Shown: positions 1-11,639 of the stretch, in pieces
Layout of the letters: the number at the start of each line of letters is the position of its first letter
How positions within the stretch are numbered: position 1 is the stretch's first letter
Assembly: GCA_029706075.1 (NCBI GenBank)
Contig: JAINUG010000020.1
Location: forward strand, 6,601,860 to 6,665,859
Direction of reading: 5' to 3'
Source of the DNA: Aldrovandia affinis
Lineage: Eukaryota; Chordata; Actinopteri; Notacanthiformes; Halosauridae
Length of the DNA stretch: 64,000 nt
Position numbers and translations under genes: made by a program
Notes under the pieces: generated by a model
Told to the model about the DNA's origin: nothing
Database searches by the model: none
Seen by the model: the letters and a program-made list of their open reading frames with translations, nothing else

Positions 1-579
1 CCCGGCCTCGCTTAGCGAACAGTGAAGTTTGCTGTTTGGGCGCGTTGGGAAGGCTCCGACTCAGCTACTACACTGCAGCAGCGAGGCATTTCAATGCATT
101 CGTTTTTTACGATTGCTTTGACTCATTTTGCACAGCAGAATTTCAATGTACAAAACTCAAAATGCAAAGTGCCAAACTGACTTGCAGAATAAGACACTAC
201 ATCCTATGCTGATATACAAAGTGCAAAACTTAGTTTCTCGATTCCTTTGGCACATTTTTCCATTCAGTTTACTTTTTCAAAATGGCTCATACAGCCCTTA
301 CGTAATACAAAGTGCCAAACTCTAAATCATATGCTCCATTCCCACAATACAGCCACCTAATATTACAACAATGTTCAAATGCTCATTACTACAAATGCAG
401 ATCACTAAACCAATTCAACAGGTGTTTGTAGTAATGTCTCATTACTTCCATCAAGCCTGCCCAGGTGAGTAGCACTGCAACACAATTGATAATCTCTTCA
501 CCACTACATAAAAGGCTGCTTAGAAACCTGAATGGCAGTTTCTGACAACATGGAGCAGGCCGATGAGGTTCGTAATGAA

Positions 580-622
<43 letters not shown>

Positions 623-639
623 ACAGGGACGTGGTCGAG

Positions 640-1120
640 GTCGAGGAGTCAGAAGACGTGCTGTTGTGTCCAATGAAATTAGAGCCACTGTGATCGACCA
701 TGTTATAAACATAGGTCTAACAGTAACGCAAGCTGGAAGGGTTGTTCAGCCAAACCTAAAAAGGTCAACCGTGGCATCTATAATAAGACTTTTTAAGAAA
801 GATAATTGGTAAGTCTATACCTGTAATTTACTCTAACTGTATATTTAAATTACAGTAAGTGTAATATTGATGATATTGCTGATTGTTACAGTATATTTCA
901 TAACTACTAAAGTGTGGGTGTGAATTATCCTTGTTGTAATTATTATCTGTATTGTACTTCAGAACTGAAAGAAAACCACCAAGTGGAGGACGTGGCCGTC
1001 TTCTGTCTGCCCAGCAGGAGAGGGCGCTAGTGGACATGGCGGTTCAAAGAAATGACATAAGGATCAACGAAATACAACGAAACATTCTGGCAGATAACGA
1101 AATCTCCCAAGGCATAACAT
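640..1120 (+). pseudogene. Transposase N-terminal fragment (Tc1/mariner superfamily, HTH region)
   Basis: Read on the plus strand, a Gly/Arg-rich stretch leads into a helix-turn-helix-like region (TVIDHVINIGLTVTQAGRVV, then STVASIIRLFKKDNW). After about 150 bp of non-coding sequence it resumes near 963 with RTERKPPSGGRGRLLS and IRINEIQRNILADN. This is the paired HTH DNA-binding part of a transposase, and the linker with Gly-Arg-Pro-like GGRGR is typical. The gap may be a small intron. The catalytic DDE part is absent on this strand. Repeated GGGACA hexamers at 580-625 expand the Gly/Gln stretch just upstream. Confidence 0.55.
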
Positions 1121-1301
1121 AGGCATTTCAACAAGATCAATACATTTTTTAAATCATTTTAGGCACCTCTTTTAGACTTTTTCTGATTATTTACATCTGT
1201 ACATGCAAAAGCACATACAGTATACAGTAATCTAATATAATATTTTGTTTGTCTTCCATAAAAACACAAGCTATATATATATAGCTATATACAGACAGGT
1301 G

Positions 1302-1332
<31 letters not shown>

Positions 1333-1902
1333 CTTCAGTCTATCACAGGGGATGCTTGCTGTGCATCATTTCCAGTACTTACGAGGAAATGACCCTTGCA
1401 TAGTCTGTTTTGATGACAAAATGATTATTTTGTGTTTGACAGCATTATTTGATAATGACCGTTGTATTTAAACTTCAACAATGAGCATATCCCATGTTCT
1501 GACGCTATGATAAACTTTTGCATGATATACAATCTAATTTGGTTCAATTATTTTTATTTTGCATGCAATATTTGATTTTGAGCCCAAAATGAGCAGTATG
1601 GCATTCTGTATTACAGTTTTTTTTATTGCTAAGACACATTTCTTGAAATTATGCTCCATTTCCCAAAACTCTAAACACAAATGCATAACTGCACACTTAT
1701 CTTCACAAACTTCAAACTTCCATGTCAAAACCAAACTCTCCTCTCAAAACCATGTAATCTTACATCTAAACCAAACTTTGCCTTCAGACATCACACAAAA
1801 GGCATCAAATACACTACAAAATAGCCATTACACACTGGTGAGATCAATTCAAAACACTACCGTAAAAACCTGTTACTGCAATGAATAATGGCGCTTATGG
1901 TT

Positions 1903-2065
1903 TTCCCCAGAACAAATGAATGTAGGTGGAACCCGCACACTGTGTGTAGAAGAGGGAATATCCCAAACGAGGCGAAGGCTCGATGTTTAATTTAAAGTAT
2001 TTTAATAGACAAAAGAGACAGACGTTTCGGTCAAATGACCATCATCGGTATTTCCCCCAGAACAA
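1903..2065. repeat. Short retro-insertion flanked by a direct repeat
   Basis: TTCCCCAGAACAA occurs at about 1903-1916 and again, with one extra C, at about 2051-2064. It brackets about 135 bp that includes GACGTTTCGGTCAAATGACC. This looks like a target-site duplication around a short 5'-truncated retroposon. The family cannot be named from the sequence alone. Confidence 0.4.
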
Positions 2066-2303
2066 CCTCTTTACATGATGAACACAATATAAAGACACAA
2101 CACATGTATACATTTGCTAAAATTTTAATTCCTCAATATACTGTAGTAAAATAAACTGAAATTGAGTGAAAAAGTAAATGTACTGTAAAAATATACAACC
2201 GATACATAAAGAATGTAGAATACAGTAAAATAATTTCCATGTATTTACCAATATAAACCAATGAAAAAAAATAACAGTTTGTACATAAAGAAAGAAATCA
2301 CAT

Positions 2304-2436
2304 TTATTCTGCCTCAGCATCCCGTCTCCGGTCTGGGTCAGGCCAGAGATTCTCATCAACATCACAGGCAATATTAGCCCTAGCCAGGCAGCGGGGGAGA
2401 AAAACCCTTGCATGCCTTATCCACCCCTGGCAAGCC
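2304..2436 (-). pseudogene. Transposase C-terminal fragment (Tc1/mariner superfamily)
   Basis: The minus strand reads EACQGWIRHARVFLPRCLA, then CDVDENLWPDPDRRRDAEAE and a stop at 2304-2306. The same C-terminal signature (QGWIRHA...FPRCIA...CDVDENLWP) appears in the family A transposases at 56.4, 57.8 and 60.7 kb, so this is a related family. The catalytic core upstream is interrupted by a V-SINE-type tail and is not recognisable. Confidence 0.7.
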
Positions 2437-2439
2437 TCA

Positions 2440-2530
2440 ACTGTATTACATTACATTACATTACATTATAGGCATTTGGCAGACGCTCTTATCCAGAGCG
2501 ACGTACAACAAAGTGTTAAATCTAAACTGT
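2440..2530. repeat. V-SINE/L2-type tail fragment
   Basis: It contains repeated TTACA units followed by GGCATTTGGCAGACGCTC and TTATCCAGAGCGACGTACAA. This is the inverse complement of the tail shared by fish V-SINEs and L2-like LINEs. Near-identical copies with the same abrupt end (ACAACAAAGTGTTAA) occur at 12985-13050, and a variant lies at 29876-29945. Confidence 0.6.
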
Positions 2531-3379
2531 AATATCTAAACAAGCCTACAAAAGTAGGCCATCATATAGCCTGTACTACAGTATATACTGCTGTATACAG
2601 TATGAAAAACCATACTTGCACCATCCTCTTCCTCTGCCTTCAGGTCTTTGTAGATCCATTGTTCCAAAACAAGTGAACTGACCCATGGCCCTTTTATCTA
2701 TCTATCCATCCTAAGGTTCTGATTGGTGTGTGAACAATGTTTACTCTTAGTGTTTCCTCCTGGGGAATTGTGTGTTACGTAATTGGGTTCAAGTTGTGAT
2801 CACTTGAGTTAATGATATTGAATGCCAGTGCTTTCTAAATGAGCACATAGTGCAGCCAGTGATATATGAAGGGAGTTGTATGTAGAGTTTTTCACAAAAG
2901 GTTCAACAAATCTGAATCATGTGTGAAAACAGGGGAATAGTGTTACAGTTTTGGGAAATGGGTCTGTCTTTTGGTAGATGGCGTTATAGTGTGTAAGCGA
3001 TTGAGAAAAACTGTAAGAGTTTTGCACATTGAAACTCTGTTGTGCAAAATGAGTCAAGGCAATCGTAAAAAACTGTAACACAATACCGCAGCAGAGCGCT
3101 AAATACCAGACAATTAAAATGACAATATTATGACAATAATCCTACCTACCAGCTAATTCTTCAGCGAAGCAGCCAGACGGACACACTCGTGTCCCACGAT
3201 AGTTTGGCAGTTCTGGAGGGATCTGACCTCACGTGAACTTATAACTTTATTCTGGGCGGGGACTGGATATCGGAGCAGCGGGTGTCTATCAGTCCTACTG
3301 GCTACACATATAAGAGGCTTCTTCCCTGATACGAGCTAGTGTCTAAGGGTTCACACGATATGGGTACCACCTCCTGCAT

Positions 3380-4450
3380 CTACATCAGTCTACCAAGAGA
3401 GATGGATATTTCTGGGTTTTCATGGTTCCTTGCGCCCCCTTGAGGTGATCTTTGGTAGTGGCACAAGCAGACAAAAGTCGTAATTTGTATTCTGACGCTA
3501 ATCCCATATATTGAGTATCTTGTCATACAAAACCTTTCCTTCACTAATTTCAAAGGACCCTTCACCTCATGTCCATAAATCAACTCAAATGAGCTATATT
3601 CTGTATACTCACTGACAGCATCTCGAATGGCAAATAAAAGAAAATGCACACACTTGTCCCACTCCCGTGGTTAGTGAACAAAATATGTCTGCATCACTGT
3701 TTTTAATATTTGGTGATGTCTCTCTAATACTCCCTGAGACTGGGGAGGACAGGCCAAAGATCTACATTTTTTGATATACAACTCATGCAGTACTTCTTCA
3801 ACTACGTCTTGAAGCACTTTCCTTGTAATTAGCACTTGTGTTGTTTATGCAGCTTACTTACTTACTTGACAAATTATGTGCTTAGACATTGTAGCATCAA
3901 GCAGTTGTTCATTCACTTGAGCTGAATGCACTGTCTGTAAGTCACTTTGGATAAAAGGGCCTGCTAAATGATTTTATTGTATTGTATTATTGTATACACC
4001 GGACATGAAATTAGAGCCCTGGTCTGAAAAATTATTCGTAAAACACCCTTCAGGTACCTCAGCAGTATAGGCAGTTTCAGAGGTCTCCCTGATAACGGTA
4101 TCAACTTGTTGCTCCTTTATCGGATTAGCACGAGTGAGCATTTTCTCTGGGTTATCAATATGAGGGGGAAAAAGTTTCTGCTAAAGAGCACTCCAGACTC
4201 AGGTTCCAGATGAACTCCATTCTCATCTCGTGTTATAGCTGAGAGCACAACACCACGGAAAAATACCCAGAAATTCTTGTTTCATAATCCAATGGCTCAG
4301 ATTCAGATGAGCACACCTTTTCCATGTCTGCTTTCTTAAGCTCCACAGGTAAAAACACATTTAGGTGTTCAGCAAGCTGGCACAATTCAGCTGATATCAA
4401 TCGTGAATAGTGAGCTTCTCTTGAAGGAAGTCAGCAGGCTGAAATTCACT
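3380..4450 (-). pseudogene. Ty3/Gypsy integrase fragment, degenerate
   Basis: Read from right to left on the minus strand, SDQGSNFMSG (about 4000-4040, with an integrase-core catalytic Asp) is followed by HELYIKKCRSLACPPQSQGV and LERHHQILKTVMQTYFVH (about 3660-3790). Next come FAIRDAVSEYTEYSSFELIY and GHEVKGPLKLVKE (about 3540-3640). This is the order of a Gypsy-type integrase core and its C-terminal neighbour. Stops and frame changes break it, and a SINE-like tail at 3835-4000 splits it. No intact LTR pair was found. TGTTACGACTGCACCC near 4693 might be an LTR edge. Confidence 0.7.
3835..4000 (+). repeat. V-SINE/L2-type tail inserted in the Gypsy fragment
   Basis: GTAAGTCACTTTGGATAAAAG followed by GGCCTGCTAAATGA and repeated TATTG/TTGTA units is the sense-strand version of the tail seen at 2440 and 29876. 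It interrupts the integrase reading on the minus strand, so it inserted after the Gypsy copy. Confidence 0.55.
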
Positions 4451-4454
4451 CATA

Positions 4455-5410
4455 ATTGTTTTTGTTCACAAATTATACACAATCTGAAAATACAAATACA
4501 AAATAGCCAAATACAAATATGCGCCGGACACCGGAAAGTCTTACCCCGCACAGAATGAACACCTGGCATCCAGCGATTTATCAGCTATATTCTGATGGAA
4601 ATACACCGTTACAAAGTCACTCAGTAACACACTACAAAACGACACTCTAACTAGTCATATATAATCTGTAGATTTCTGACATGAGCCCCCACTTGTTACG
4701 ACTGCACCCCTAAATCCCTCCCTAACCCTAGGTATTCTACTAGAGGCGAGCCTAATCTAAGTATCGTGTACCAGTGTATTTGTGTATAACCAAAAGAAAA
4801 CGTCCGCAGGCACTTGAGGTGAGGCAGTCCCAAACCCATGAGAAAAGAGGGGTGGGCAACTCACCCAGTCGGCAGGTTTCCACCTCGACTAGCCCGGCCT
4901 TCAGCCGCAGCACAAGCCAGGGCTGTGTTTTGCGTTGTCCTTCAAGTTGTTATATAGAAGGCAGTTCATGTCCAGGTTCCTGTGTCTGTCCCACACCAAA
5001 AAGTTCAACAAAAATGGAAAACAAACCGGGGGGGCAGAAACCTCCTTCTGCTGGTGCTTTCAAACCCAAGGCCTTTCAAACAAAAGTTGGCTGTCTTGTC
5101 CTTCCAAACAAGTCCCAAGTATTGCATCACTTTAGCCCTCATATCCAGGCATTGAGTACACCTTTTAAAAACCAGAGTAAAGGGACTGCTCCTGCCACGT
5201 CGTTGACGTCCGTTAAAAAAAAAAAAAAACATACCAAAACAAGGAAAGTGTATGTGTTCCTAACAATACTCAGTGTGTTAGTATGAGACAATGTGCCAGT
5301 ATGATACTCAGTGTGTCAATATGAGACAGTGTGGTTGGAAAACACTGTTGAGGGAGTGAGTGTGTGTTGCTGTGTGGTTGTAGCTTATTGTGTGTTTGTT
5401 GTATGTGCGT
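4455..5410. other. Stretch without a supported gene
   Basis: No recognisable coding region. A 170-codon open frame at 4774-5286 has low-complexity Ser/Pro/Lys composition, ends near an A-run at 5216-5229 and matches nothing I know. Duplicated phrases around 5240-5330 (AGTATGAGACA and similar) suggest local tandem duplication next to the microsatellite. Confidence 0.4.
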
Positions 5411-5424
5411 ATGAGGGATTGTGC

Positions 5425-5427
5425 ACA

Positions 5428-5475
<48 letters not shown>

Positions 5476-5525
5476 CGAGTGAGTGAGTGAGTGAGTATGT
5501 GTGAGTGAGTGAGTGTGTGTGTGTG
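5425..5525 (+). repeat. GT/GA compound microsatellite
   Basis: A (GT)n tract at about 5432-5464 passes into GA and GAGT repeats and back into GT. On the minus strand it gives an artificial Thr/His/Ser open frame. A similar compound tract lies next to the downstream LTR at 11236-11352. Confidence 0.9.
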
Positions 5526-5957
5526 AGAAGAAGAGCCGGAGCTCAGCCTATCGGGGGAAGGAGAGCAGTGCATTCTGGGGCAAGCAGACTTTCGTAAAGC
5601 AAGTGGAGAAAGTTCCCGACTGCTGCTTCCCTGTGTTCTCTGTTCTTCACGAGATACAACTTAAACTTTAGTTATAGTCGGATGTAGATATTCGCATTGT
5701 GTTGAGTCCCGGGTGCGTTTATGACCACAGTAAGTGTACACGTTTATGTGTCATTGTAGATATAATTGCTGTTGCTATCATTAATATTCTGGTTAGAGAA
5801 ACCACATGTTAGAAGCTAGTTTAGCTAGCCACTTTTCTCCGGGTAGGACATCATGCCATTCATTCTTCAGCTGTTGCCTTAAACGTGTTAATTATCATCA
5901 TCCACTGATACGGGTGTAAATTACGTTTAGCCTGTTTGAGTGTTTTTTGTGGATGTA

Positions 5958-6473
5958 CGATGCATATATTGCATATTGCATGCTACAGCTAATGTTTGTA
6001 TCCGGGCATGCTCTGTGCATGTTCAGCACGTGCTCTGTGCGCTCTCATGGCGGCATTTCCGGGATGCTACTTTGGTAATGCTTACGGCAGTTTAGCTGCC
6101 GTTTACTGAGGCTGGTACTTAGCTGATTCATTATTCACTGTATGTAGGTTATGAGAGCTGGTTATGAATGATGTGTTGAAGTGCCGTTATGCATGTTAAT
6201 TGTACTTCGTATTTGTTTTATCTTCCAGAAACCACACACAAACATTAGGATCAAGTGTGTCAGTGCACACACATACTAAGAGCAGGCGTGTCGGTGTGTA
6301 AACACACACACGTACATATACGCCTTGATTCAGCAACACAATTGTAAAGGGTTGATTGCTTTAATAAACAACCAAAGAAGAGAGAAGTTGTCTGCCTATG
6401 TGTTCTGACCGACACACGGGGGCGAATAAAGAACCAAAACAAGAAGATTATACAGTCCACATTAGCCTCCCCA
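5958..6473 (+). repeat. 5' LTR region of the BEL/Pao element
   Basis: The segment from TGTTTGTATCCGGGC to CACATTAGCCTCCCC recurs with few differences at 10763-11228, so it is a direct repeat flanking pol-like sequence. The left boundary is uncertain, because similarity to the downstream copy starts only here while the LTR may begin further upstream. GTCCTTTGAGCCAGATTGG follows immediately and resembles the primer-binding region of BEL elements. AATAAA motifs at about 6364 and 6425 could serve as LTR polyadenylation signals. Confidence 0.7.
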
Positions 6474-6569
6474 GCATTAGTCCTTTGAGCCAGATTGGTT
6501 CAACTTTACTCCCGAGATGTAGACACCACTCAGTAATCCTCATGCTAACCCACACTCTGGTCACCATGG

Positions 6570-8190
6570 GAGGGATCCGGATGAACAGGATGGCGCGTAC
6601 AGGGAATTCAGGGAGCTGCCAACACTCTTCAGAGATGAGCTGAAGGTAATCAGGAAGGAGAACATGCTGTTTCACCAGTCCCAACAGGCAATTCACCGAG
6701 ACTTCAAGCGGCTTCATGAGGTAAAGTAGGACATGAGAAAGCTAGTGGAGACTGTCTGCAGTACCATGGAAGCAGTGCCAGCTGCAGTCAGCCACGCCAC
6801 GGCACAGCCCATTCCACAACTGCCCAGCCTAGGAGCGTGGCCTGTCAGCACTCCTCTGCCTGTCAACCTCCCCCCTCCAGTAGAAGAGGATGACGGAGAG
6901 AATTGGCCTGAGGAGGAAAGGCAACCAGTAAAGGATCATGTGATGGACTTCCTGGACAAGGTAATGCACAAGCTCCAGGAAATCAGGATGAGTGCTGGCA
7001 GCCGGAACAAACCATCCACAAACTATCACCCTCCTCCCTCCAGAGACCCTCCACCCTGGAAGTATCACAACAAGCCAGTCCCTGGGGAGCACCGCCCTAT
7101 CCAAGTACACAGATCCGGCAGCCCAAACCACATTGGGCTTCCCCTCACTCAGCAGCTTATGGAGAGCAAGGGTTCACCAGCCAGTGGAGAGCAGAGTACT
7201 CACCAGCTCCTAGATGTGGCCCTCCCACATGGGCACCTAGGCCAGAAGAGCAACCCCCTATGCGTTCCTCTTATGTCACGGCAGCTGGATCAGAGCCAAC
7301 ATATAGGAGGTCAACCATTACCGACTTCAGTACTCGAGACCCCAGTCAGTTCACTCGGCTGAAGATCGCTCTAGGAAACCCAATGCCAGCCCACGCGACT
7401 GAACTCTTCAAGTACCAGATTCTAGTGGATCACCTGAAACTGGAGGAGGCATGCCTAGTGGCCGACTCATACCTCAACTCCCTGCCCCCATACTCTGACA
7501 CAATGGCGGCCCTCAATGAGAAGTATGGACAGCGCATCAGATTGCCCTGAAGAGAATTGCCAGGATTATGGATTCACCTGACGTCCGCAGTGGAGACGCT
7601 GCCGCCTTTCGAGAAGTTCGGTCTACAGGTCCAGTCCTTAGTGGGCATGCTGAAGACACTGCGTCCAAAAGGCGACAGTGAACTAAGGTGTGGGTCTCAT
7701 TTAGCATGTCTACTCAGTAAGATACCCCCTGAGATGAGGTCAGACTTCCACCGCTGCATGTTTCACCAACCAGGTGCCGTCTACACCCTACATGACTTTT
7801 CGGAGTGGCTACAGTATGAGTGTCAAGACTTCGACGGCCAGACGTCAGACAAGGGGCAGAAAGAGAAGCACCAGCAGAAGTTTGAGGGAAGGTATGGAAA
7901 GCACACAGCCTCTGTTCTTCATGGAGCCATGGAGAGTCCGGAGAAGAATGCGGCCTTCGCCTCGGAGAAGAGGGGAGGTAAAGCTAAGCCATACTGTCCA
8001 TATTGTGAAAACTCTGAACATTAACACATCCAGAAGTTCACCAAGGAGCAAGAAACGGAGTGGATCCAGACTAACAAGAAATGCTGGCGATGTGGAAGGT
8101 CCCATCAGGTGACTCAGTATAAACTCAAGAAGTCCTGCGGCCTCTGCCAGGGCAAGCATCTACAAGTTCTTCAACGCCAGAACAATTAAG
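6570..8190 (+). pseudogene. BEL/Pao gag-like region with zinc knuckles
   Basis: The reading starts near 6570-6733 (LPTLFRDELKVIRKEN, LVETVCSTMEAV). It continues through a proline-rich segment to LKIALGNPMPAHATELFKYQ and LVADSYLNSLPPYSDTMAAL (7350-7510), the conserved BEL gag domain. A frame change near 7550 leads into TLRPKGDSELRCGSHLACLL and then a cysteine cluster (CPYC at about 7995, CWRCGRSH at about 8085, CGLCQGKH at about 8140). A stop separates CPYCENSEH from the second knuckle. It is non-functional, and at least three frames are needed to read it. Confidence 0.75.
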
Positions 8191-8199
8191 GAGGCACAC

Positions 8200-10490
8200 A
8201 AAGAGGAGAGTTGCTTGGTAACAGCCACAGAGGTACTGTACCTGGACAGACTGATTGACTGCAGCCGTGTGCTGTTAAAGGTGGTCAGAGTGCTCCTACA
8301 CCATGCAAACTGTACTGTTGACACCTATGCTATACTGGACGATGGGTCAGAGCGCACCATGCTCCTTCCAGCTGTCGCACGGAAGCTTGGACTTCAGGGG
8401 ACCCCAGAAGACCTAGCTCTGAGGCTCTGAGGAGTTTCCTCATTGAAGGAGCCTTCACAGATACTCGGCTTGGACTAGCAGACCATTCGTATCCAGTAGC
8501 CTAGTCTAGTCTCCAGAGACGGTACAAGCACCTAGTTAGTCTCCCCTACAGCAGTTTGACCACGCCAAGTCTCTTGTCCTCATTGGTGCGGACCATCCTT
8601 GGCTGATCACCCCCATCGAGCCTCCGGGTGGACCAGCCGCCATTCAGACCAGACTAGGTTGGACACTTCAGGGTCCGGCAAGGTTAATCGAGAAACACTT
8701 CCGGCCACAGCAGTGTCTACTGACGTCCATAGCCCCAGCAAACTCGGAGCTGTTCAGAAACGTGGAGAAGCTCTGGCAGGTAGACACTCTTCTACTCTTC
8801 TTCCTTACAGAAATGAGAAGATGGTGACCCAGTCCAGGCAGGACCATGAAGCTGTAGCCTTGCTCGAAGCTAAGACAGTATGCGTAGAGGTAGATGGAGT
8901 GCTCCGCTACACTAGCCCACTGCTCCAAAAGAAAGACATACCCTCCTTCCGAGCTCCAAAGGAGGTGGTGATGCTAAGCCTTAGAAGCACAGGAAGATGG
9001 CTCGCTAAGGACCCGGAGCGAGCCACAGCCTACAGCACAGAGATTCAGAAGTTGATCCAGACATGCTCAGCATGTAAGTTAAGCTTCAGTGCACTCAACC
9101 ACGAAGGAGAATTGTGGTACATCCCCCACCACATGGTGAGTCACAACGGCAAGAATCACCTTGTATTTAATTTCTCCTTCCAGTTCCAGGGTCTGAGCCT
9201 GAAGGAGTCCCTACTACCTGGACCAACACTGGGTGCGTCACTCCTAGGAGTACTACTGCACTTCTGTGAGCATCCCGTCGCAATCAGTGGGGACATTAAG
9301 GGGATGTTTCATCAATCAAGTCCGCCTCCTACCTGAGGACAGGCCCCTCTTGAGATTTATGTGGCACGATGTGAAGATAGACGAGCCACTGGACATCTTC
9401 AAGTGGAAGGTACTTCCCTTTGAGCCCATACTGTGCGACCTTCACACTGCAGAAGCATGTCACAGATCACAGTGAGCCTGGCGACGAAGTTCGATCTTCG
9501 TTGGAAAAATGTTTCTACGTTGATAACTGTCTCCAGAGCCTGCTAACCCCAGCTGAGGCCAGAGAGCTTATAGACAATCTCTGAGAGCTCCTAGCATCTG
9601 GCGGGTTCGAGCTCCACCACTGGGCCAGAAATCTGCCAAGCATCGTTAACCACCTACCAAAGGAGGTCAGATCTGACAGCCTAGAGCTCTGGCTAGCCCA
9701 AGACAAAACAGAGGCTCCAGAATCTACCTTAGGGCTCAGCTGGCACTGCCAATCTGACACCTTAGGGTACAAGCACCGACCAGAAGTCTAAGGAGTGCCA
9801 ACTATGCGGAAAGTGTACAAGGTACTAGCCAGCCAGTATGACGCCTGGGATTCATTCTGCCCTACACCACCCGTACCAAGGCACTGGTCCAATGCCTCTG
9901 GGACAAACAACGGGACTGGGATGACCCCCTCCTCCCTCAGGATCTCCTGCAGGCCTGGAACGACTGGGAAGGAGAGCTGCGGGTAGTACCATCCATCCAC
10001 CTGCCCAGGGGCTACTTACCTGCCGACGTGGACCAGTCCAGTGTCACCAGAGAGCATCCAAGGGAGCTTATGGCTCCATAGCCTACCTCAAAACAGAAGA
10101 CAGCCAGGGTAAGACTCACCTGTCATTCCTCATTGCCAGGTCCAGAGGTGCTCCTAAGCGACTCCATTCCATGCAAAGATTGGAGTTCTGCGCAGCTGTG
10201 AGTGGAGCCCAGCTTGCCAAATCTAGAAAGAGCTCACTCTAAAGGTTGACCAGACCATCCTGTGGACAGACTCCACTATGGTTCTTACCTAGCTGTAGTT
10301 GGAGTCTTGTCGCTTCAAAGTTTTCATCGGCACCAGGGTGGCTGAGATCCAAAAGCTTACTGACCTCCATGCATGGTATTATGTGGATTCAGCAAGGAAC
10401 TCAGCTGAAGACATCACAAGAAGTAAGACCCTGAGAGACCTTGCAGAGCTAAACCGATGGAACCAACTTCCAGACAAGTGACCAGTAAAG
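8200..10490 (+). pseudogene. BEL/Pao pol-like region (protease, RT, RNase H side)
   Basis: The aspartic protease motif DDGSERTMLLP lies at about 8338-8370. The RT region includes PSFRAPKEVVMLSLRSTGRW (8940-9000), EHPVAISGDIKGMFHQ (9265-9315) and LLPEDRPLLRFMWHDV (9322-9372). It then needs a new frame for VDNCLQSLLTPAEARELIDN (9520-9580). CRFKVFIGTRVAEIQKLTDL and WYYVDSARNSAEDI (10305-10420) mark the end of the RNase H-side block. Frame changes occur near 8430, 9315, 9475 and 9790. No integrase follows. Confidence 0.75.
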
Positions 10491-10762
10491 CCAAACATCC
10501 AACCGGAGGAGGAGAGAGCTCAAGAAGACAGTTTCCCGGATGAGCTGCGTCTCCTTAACTCTTTCCAGCCCGACCGTTCTTCATTATTTTTCAGTTTTTG
10601 GTAACCTAAACTTTTTTTGTTTTTACCTCTGGCAGTTTACCGCTTACCTTTGTACCATTTCAGGTTATTCACTGGACTTAAACTGCTTAAATTTCAGTCA
10701 AAACTGGGAAATGGGGGTGTTCTAAAACCTTTGACCGGTAGTGTATATTGAATAGCTGTGAT

Positions 10763-11228
10763 ACAGTTAGTGTTTGTATCCGGGCGTGCTCTGTGCCCTC
10801 TTGTGGCGGCATTTCCGGGATGCTAATTTGGTCATGAGTAGGGCAGTTTAGCTGCCGTTTACTGAGGCTGGTACTTATTAACTCATTCATTATGCCCTGT
10901 ATGTAGGTTATGAGAGCTGGTTATGAATGATGTGTTGAAGTGCCGTTATGTATGTTAATTGTACTTCATATTTGTTTTATCTTCCAGAAACCACACACAA
11001 ACATGAGGATCAGGTGTGTCAGTGCACACACATACTAAGAGCAGGCGTGTCGGTGTGTAAACACACACACGTACATATACGCCTTGATTCAGCAACCCAA
11101 TTGTAAAGGGTTGATTGCTTTAATAAACAACCAAAGAAGAGAGAAGTTGTCTGCCTATGTGTTCTGACCGACACACGGGGGTGAATAAAGAACCAAAACA
11201 AGATTATACAATCCACATTAGCCTCCCC
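10763..11228 (+). repeat. 3' LTR region of the BEL/Pao element
   Basis: Direct copy of the upstream LTR region. Compared with 5958-6473 it lacks about 20 bp around the GCATGTTCAGCACGTGCTC stretch and shows scattered substitutions. It runs into a GT/GA microsatellite at 11236, mirroring the microsatellite upstream of the element. Confidence 0.75.
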
Positions 11229-11235
11229 AACAGAG

Positions 11236-11352
11236 TGTGTGAGTGAGTGCGTGTGTGTTTGAGTGAGTATGTGTGTGTGTGTGTGTGAGTGCGTGCGTGC
11301 ATGCATGCGAGTGAGTGAGTGTGTCTGAGTGTGTGCGTGCATGTGAGTGAGT
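11236..11352 (+). repeat. GT/GAGT compound microsatellite
   Basis: GTGT, GAGT and GTGC units in irregular alternation directly after the BEL 3' LTR region. Confidence 0.85.
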
Positions 11353-11639
11353 GGATCAGAAACAAGGCAGAGTGGATGGTAGTACGTTTTATTCTCAGGT
11401 TCTGGATGGTGGGGGAGGTGGAGGTTGGGCCCCATCGGGATCTGCTTCACCACCCGCGGTTATCCACTGGCCGTTTTTCAAATTGTAGCATCTCATTGGC
11501 TGCTAAAATTCTGCATTCAAACTGAGCTGTGCCCTGAGTGGCCAGCTGTCCCAACTACTGTAAATGAAAGGGAAAAGCAAGAGGAGAGCAAGTATACACG
11601 GAGAATTTGAAGACAGTGCACCACTGTGACATTGTGGGG

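Larger units (their letters stand above)
1612..3014 (-). mobile_element. Inner Tc1/mariner-superfamily element, minus orientation
   Basis: The left end TACAGTTTTTTTTATTGC at 1612 pairs with the inverted right end at about 2990-3014 (TTGAGAAAAACTGTA). The termini start with CAG after a TA, as in the family A elements at 55.8-61.5 kb, and the element lies inside the outer element. It carries a minus-strand transposase C-terminus and two later insertions: one flanked by direct repeats near 1903-2065, and a V-SINE-type tail at 2440-2530. Confidence 0.55.
105..3081. mobile_element. Outer Tc1/mariner-superfamily element, decayed, with nested insertion
   Basis: The left end (about 105-170, running through ACGATTGC and TGACTCATTTTGCACA) is the inverted complement of 3017-3081, so these are terminal inverted repeats of a roughly 3 kb structure. 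The right end finishes in AAAAACTGTAAC; the left end lacks the matching outermost bases. The interior holds a plus-strand transposase N-terminal fragment and a second element inserted in the opposite orientation, which accounts for the excess length. It is non-functional. Assignment to the superfamily rests on the transposase pieces and on the TA at the inner junctions. Confidence 0.6.
6474..10735 (+). mobile_element. BEL/Pao retrotransposon internal region, degenerate
   Basis: Plus-strand sequence between two LTR regions carries gag, zinc knuckles, a retropepsin-like domain, RT and an RNase H-side region in BEL/Pao order, all broken by stops and frame changes. The integrase half expected after the RNase H region is missing, so the copy is internally deleted as well as mutated. 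About 200 bp before the 3' LTR (10540-10740) read as unrelated AT-rich filler. Confidence 0.8.

Noticed and set aside
389-712. Pro/Val/Arg-rich minus-strand frame
   Set aside because: Produced by a GGGACA hexamer repeat within a transposase fragment on the other strand.
4774-5286. 170-codon plus-strand open frame
   Set aside because: Low-complexity composition, ends beside an A-run, no family resemblance and no splice context.
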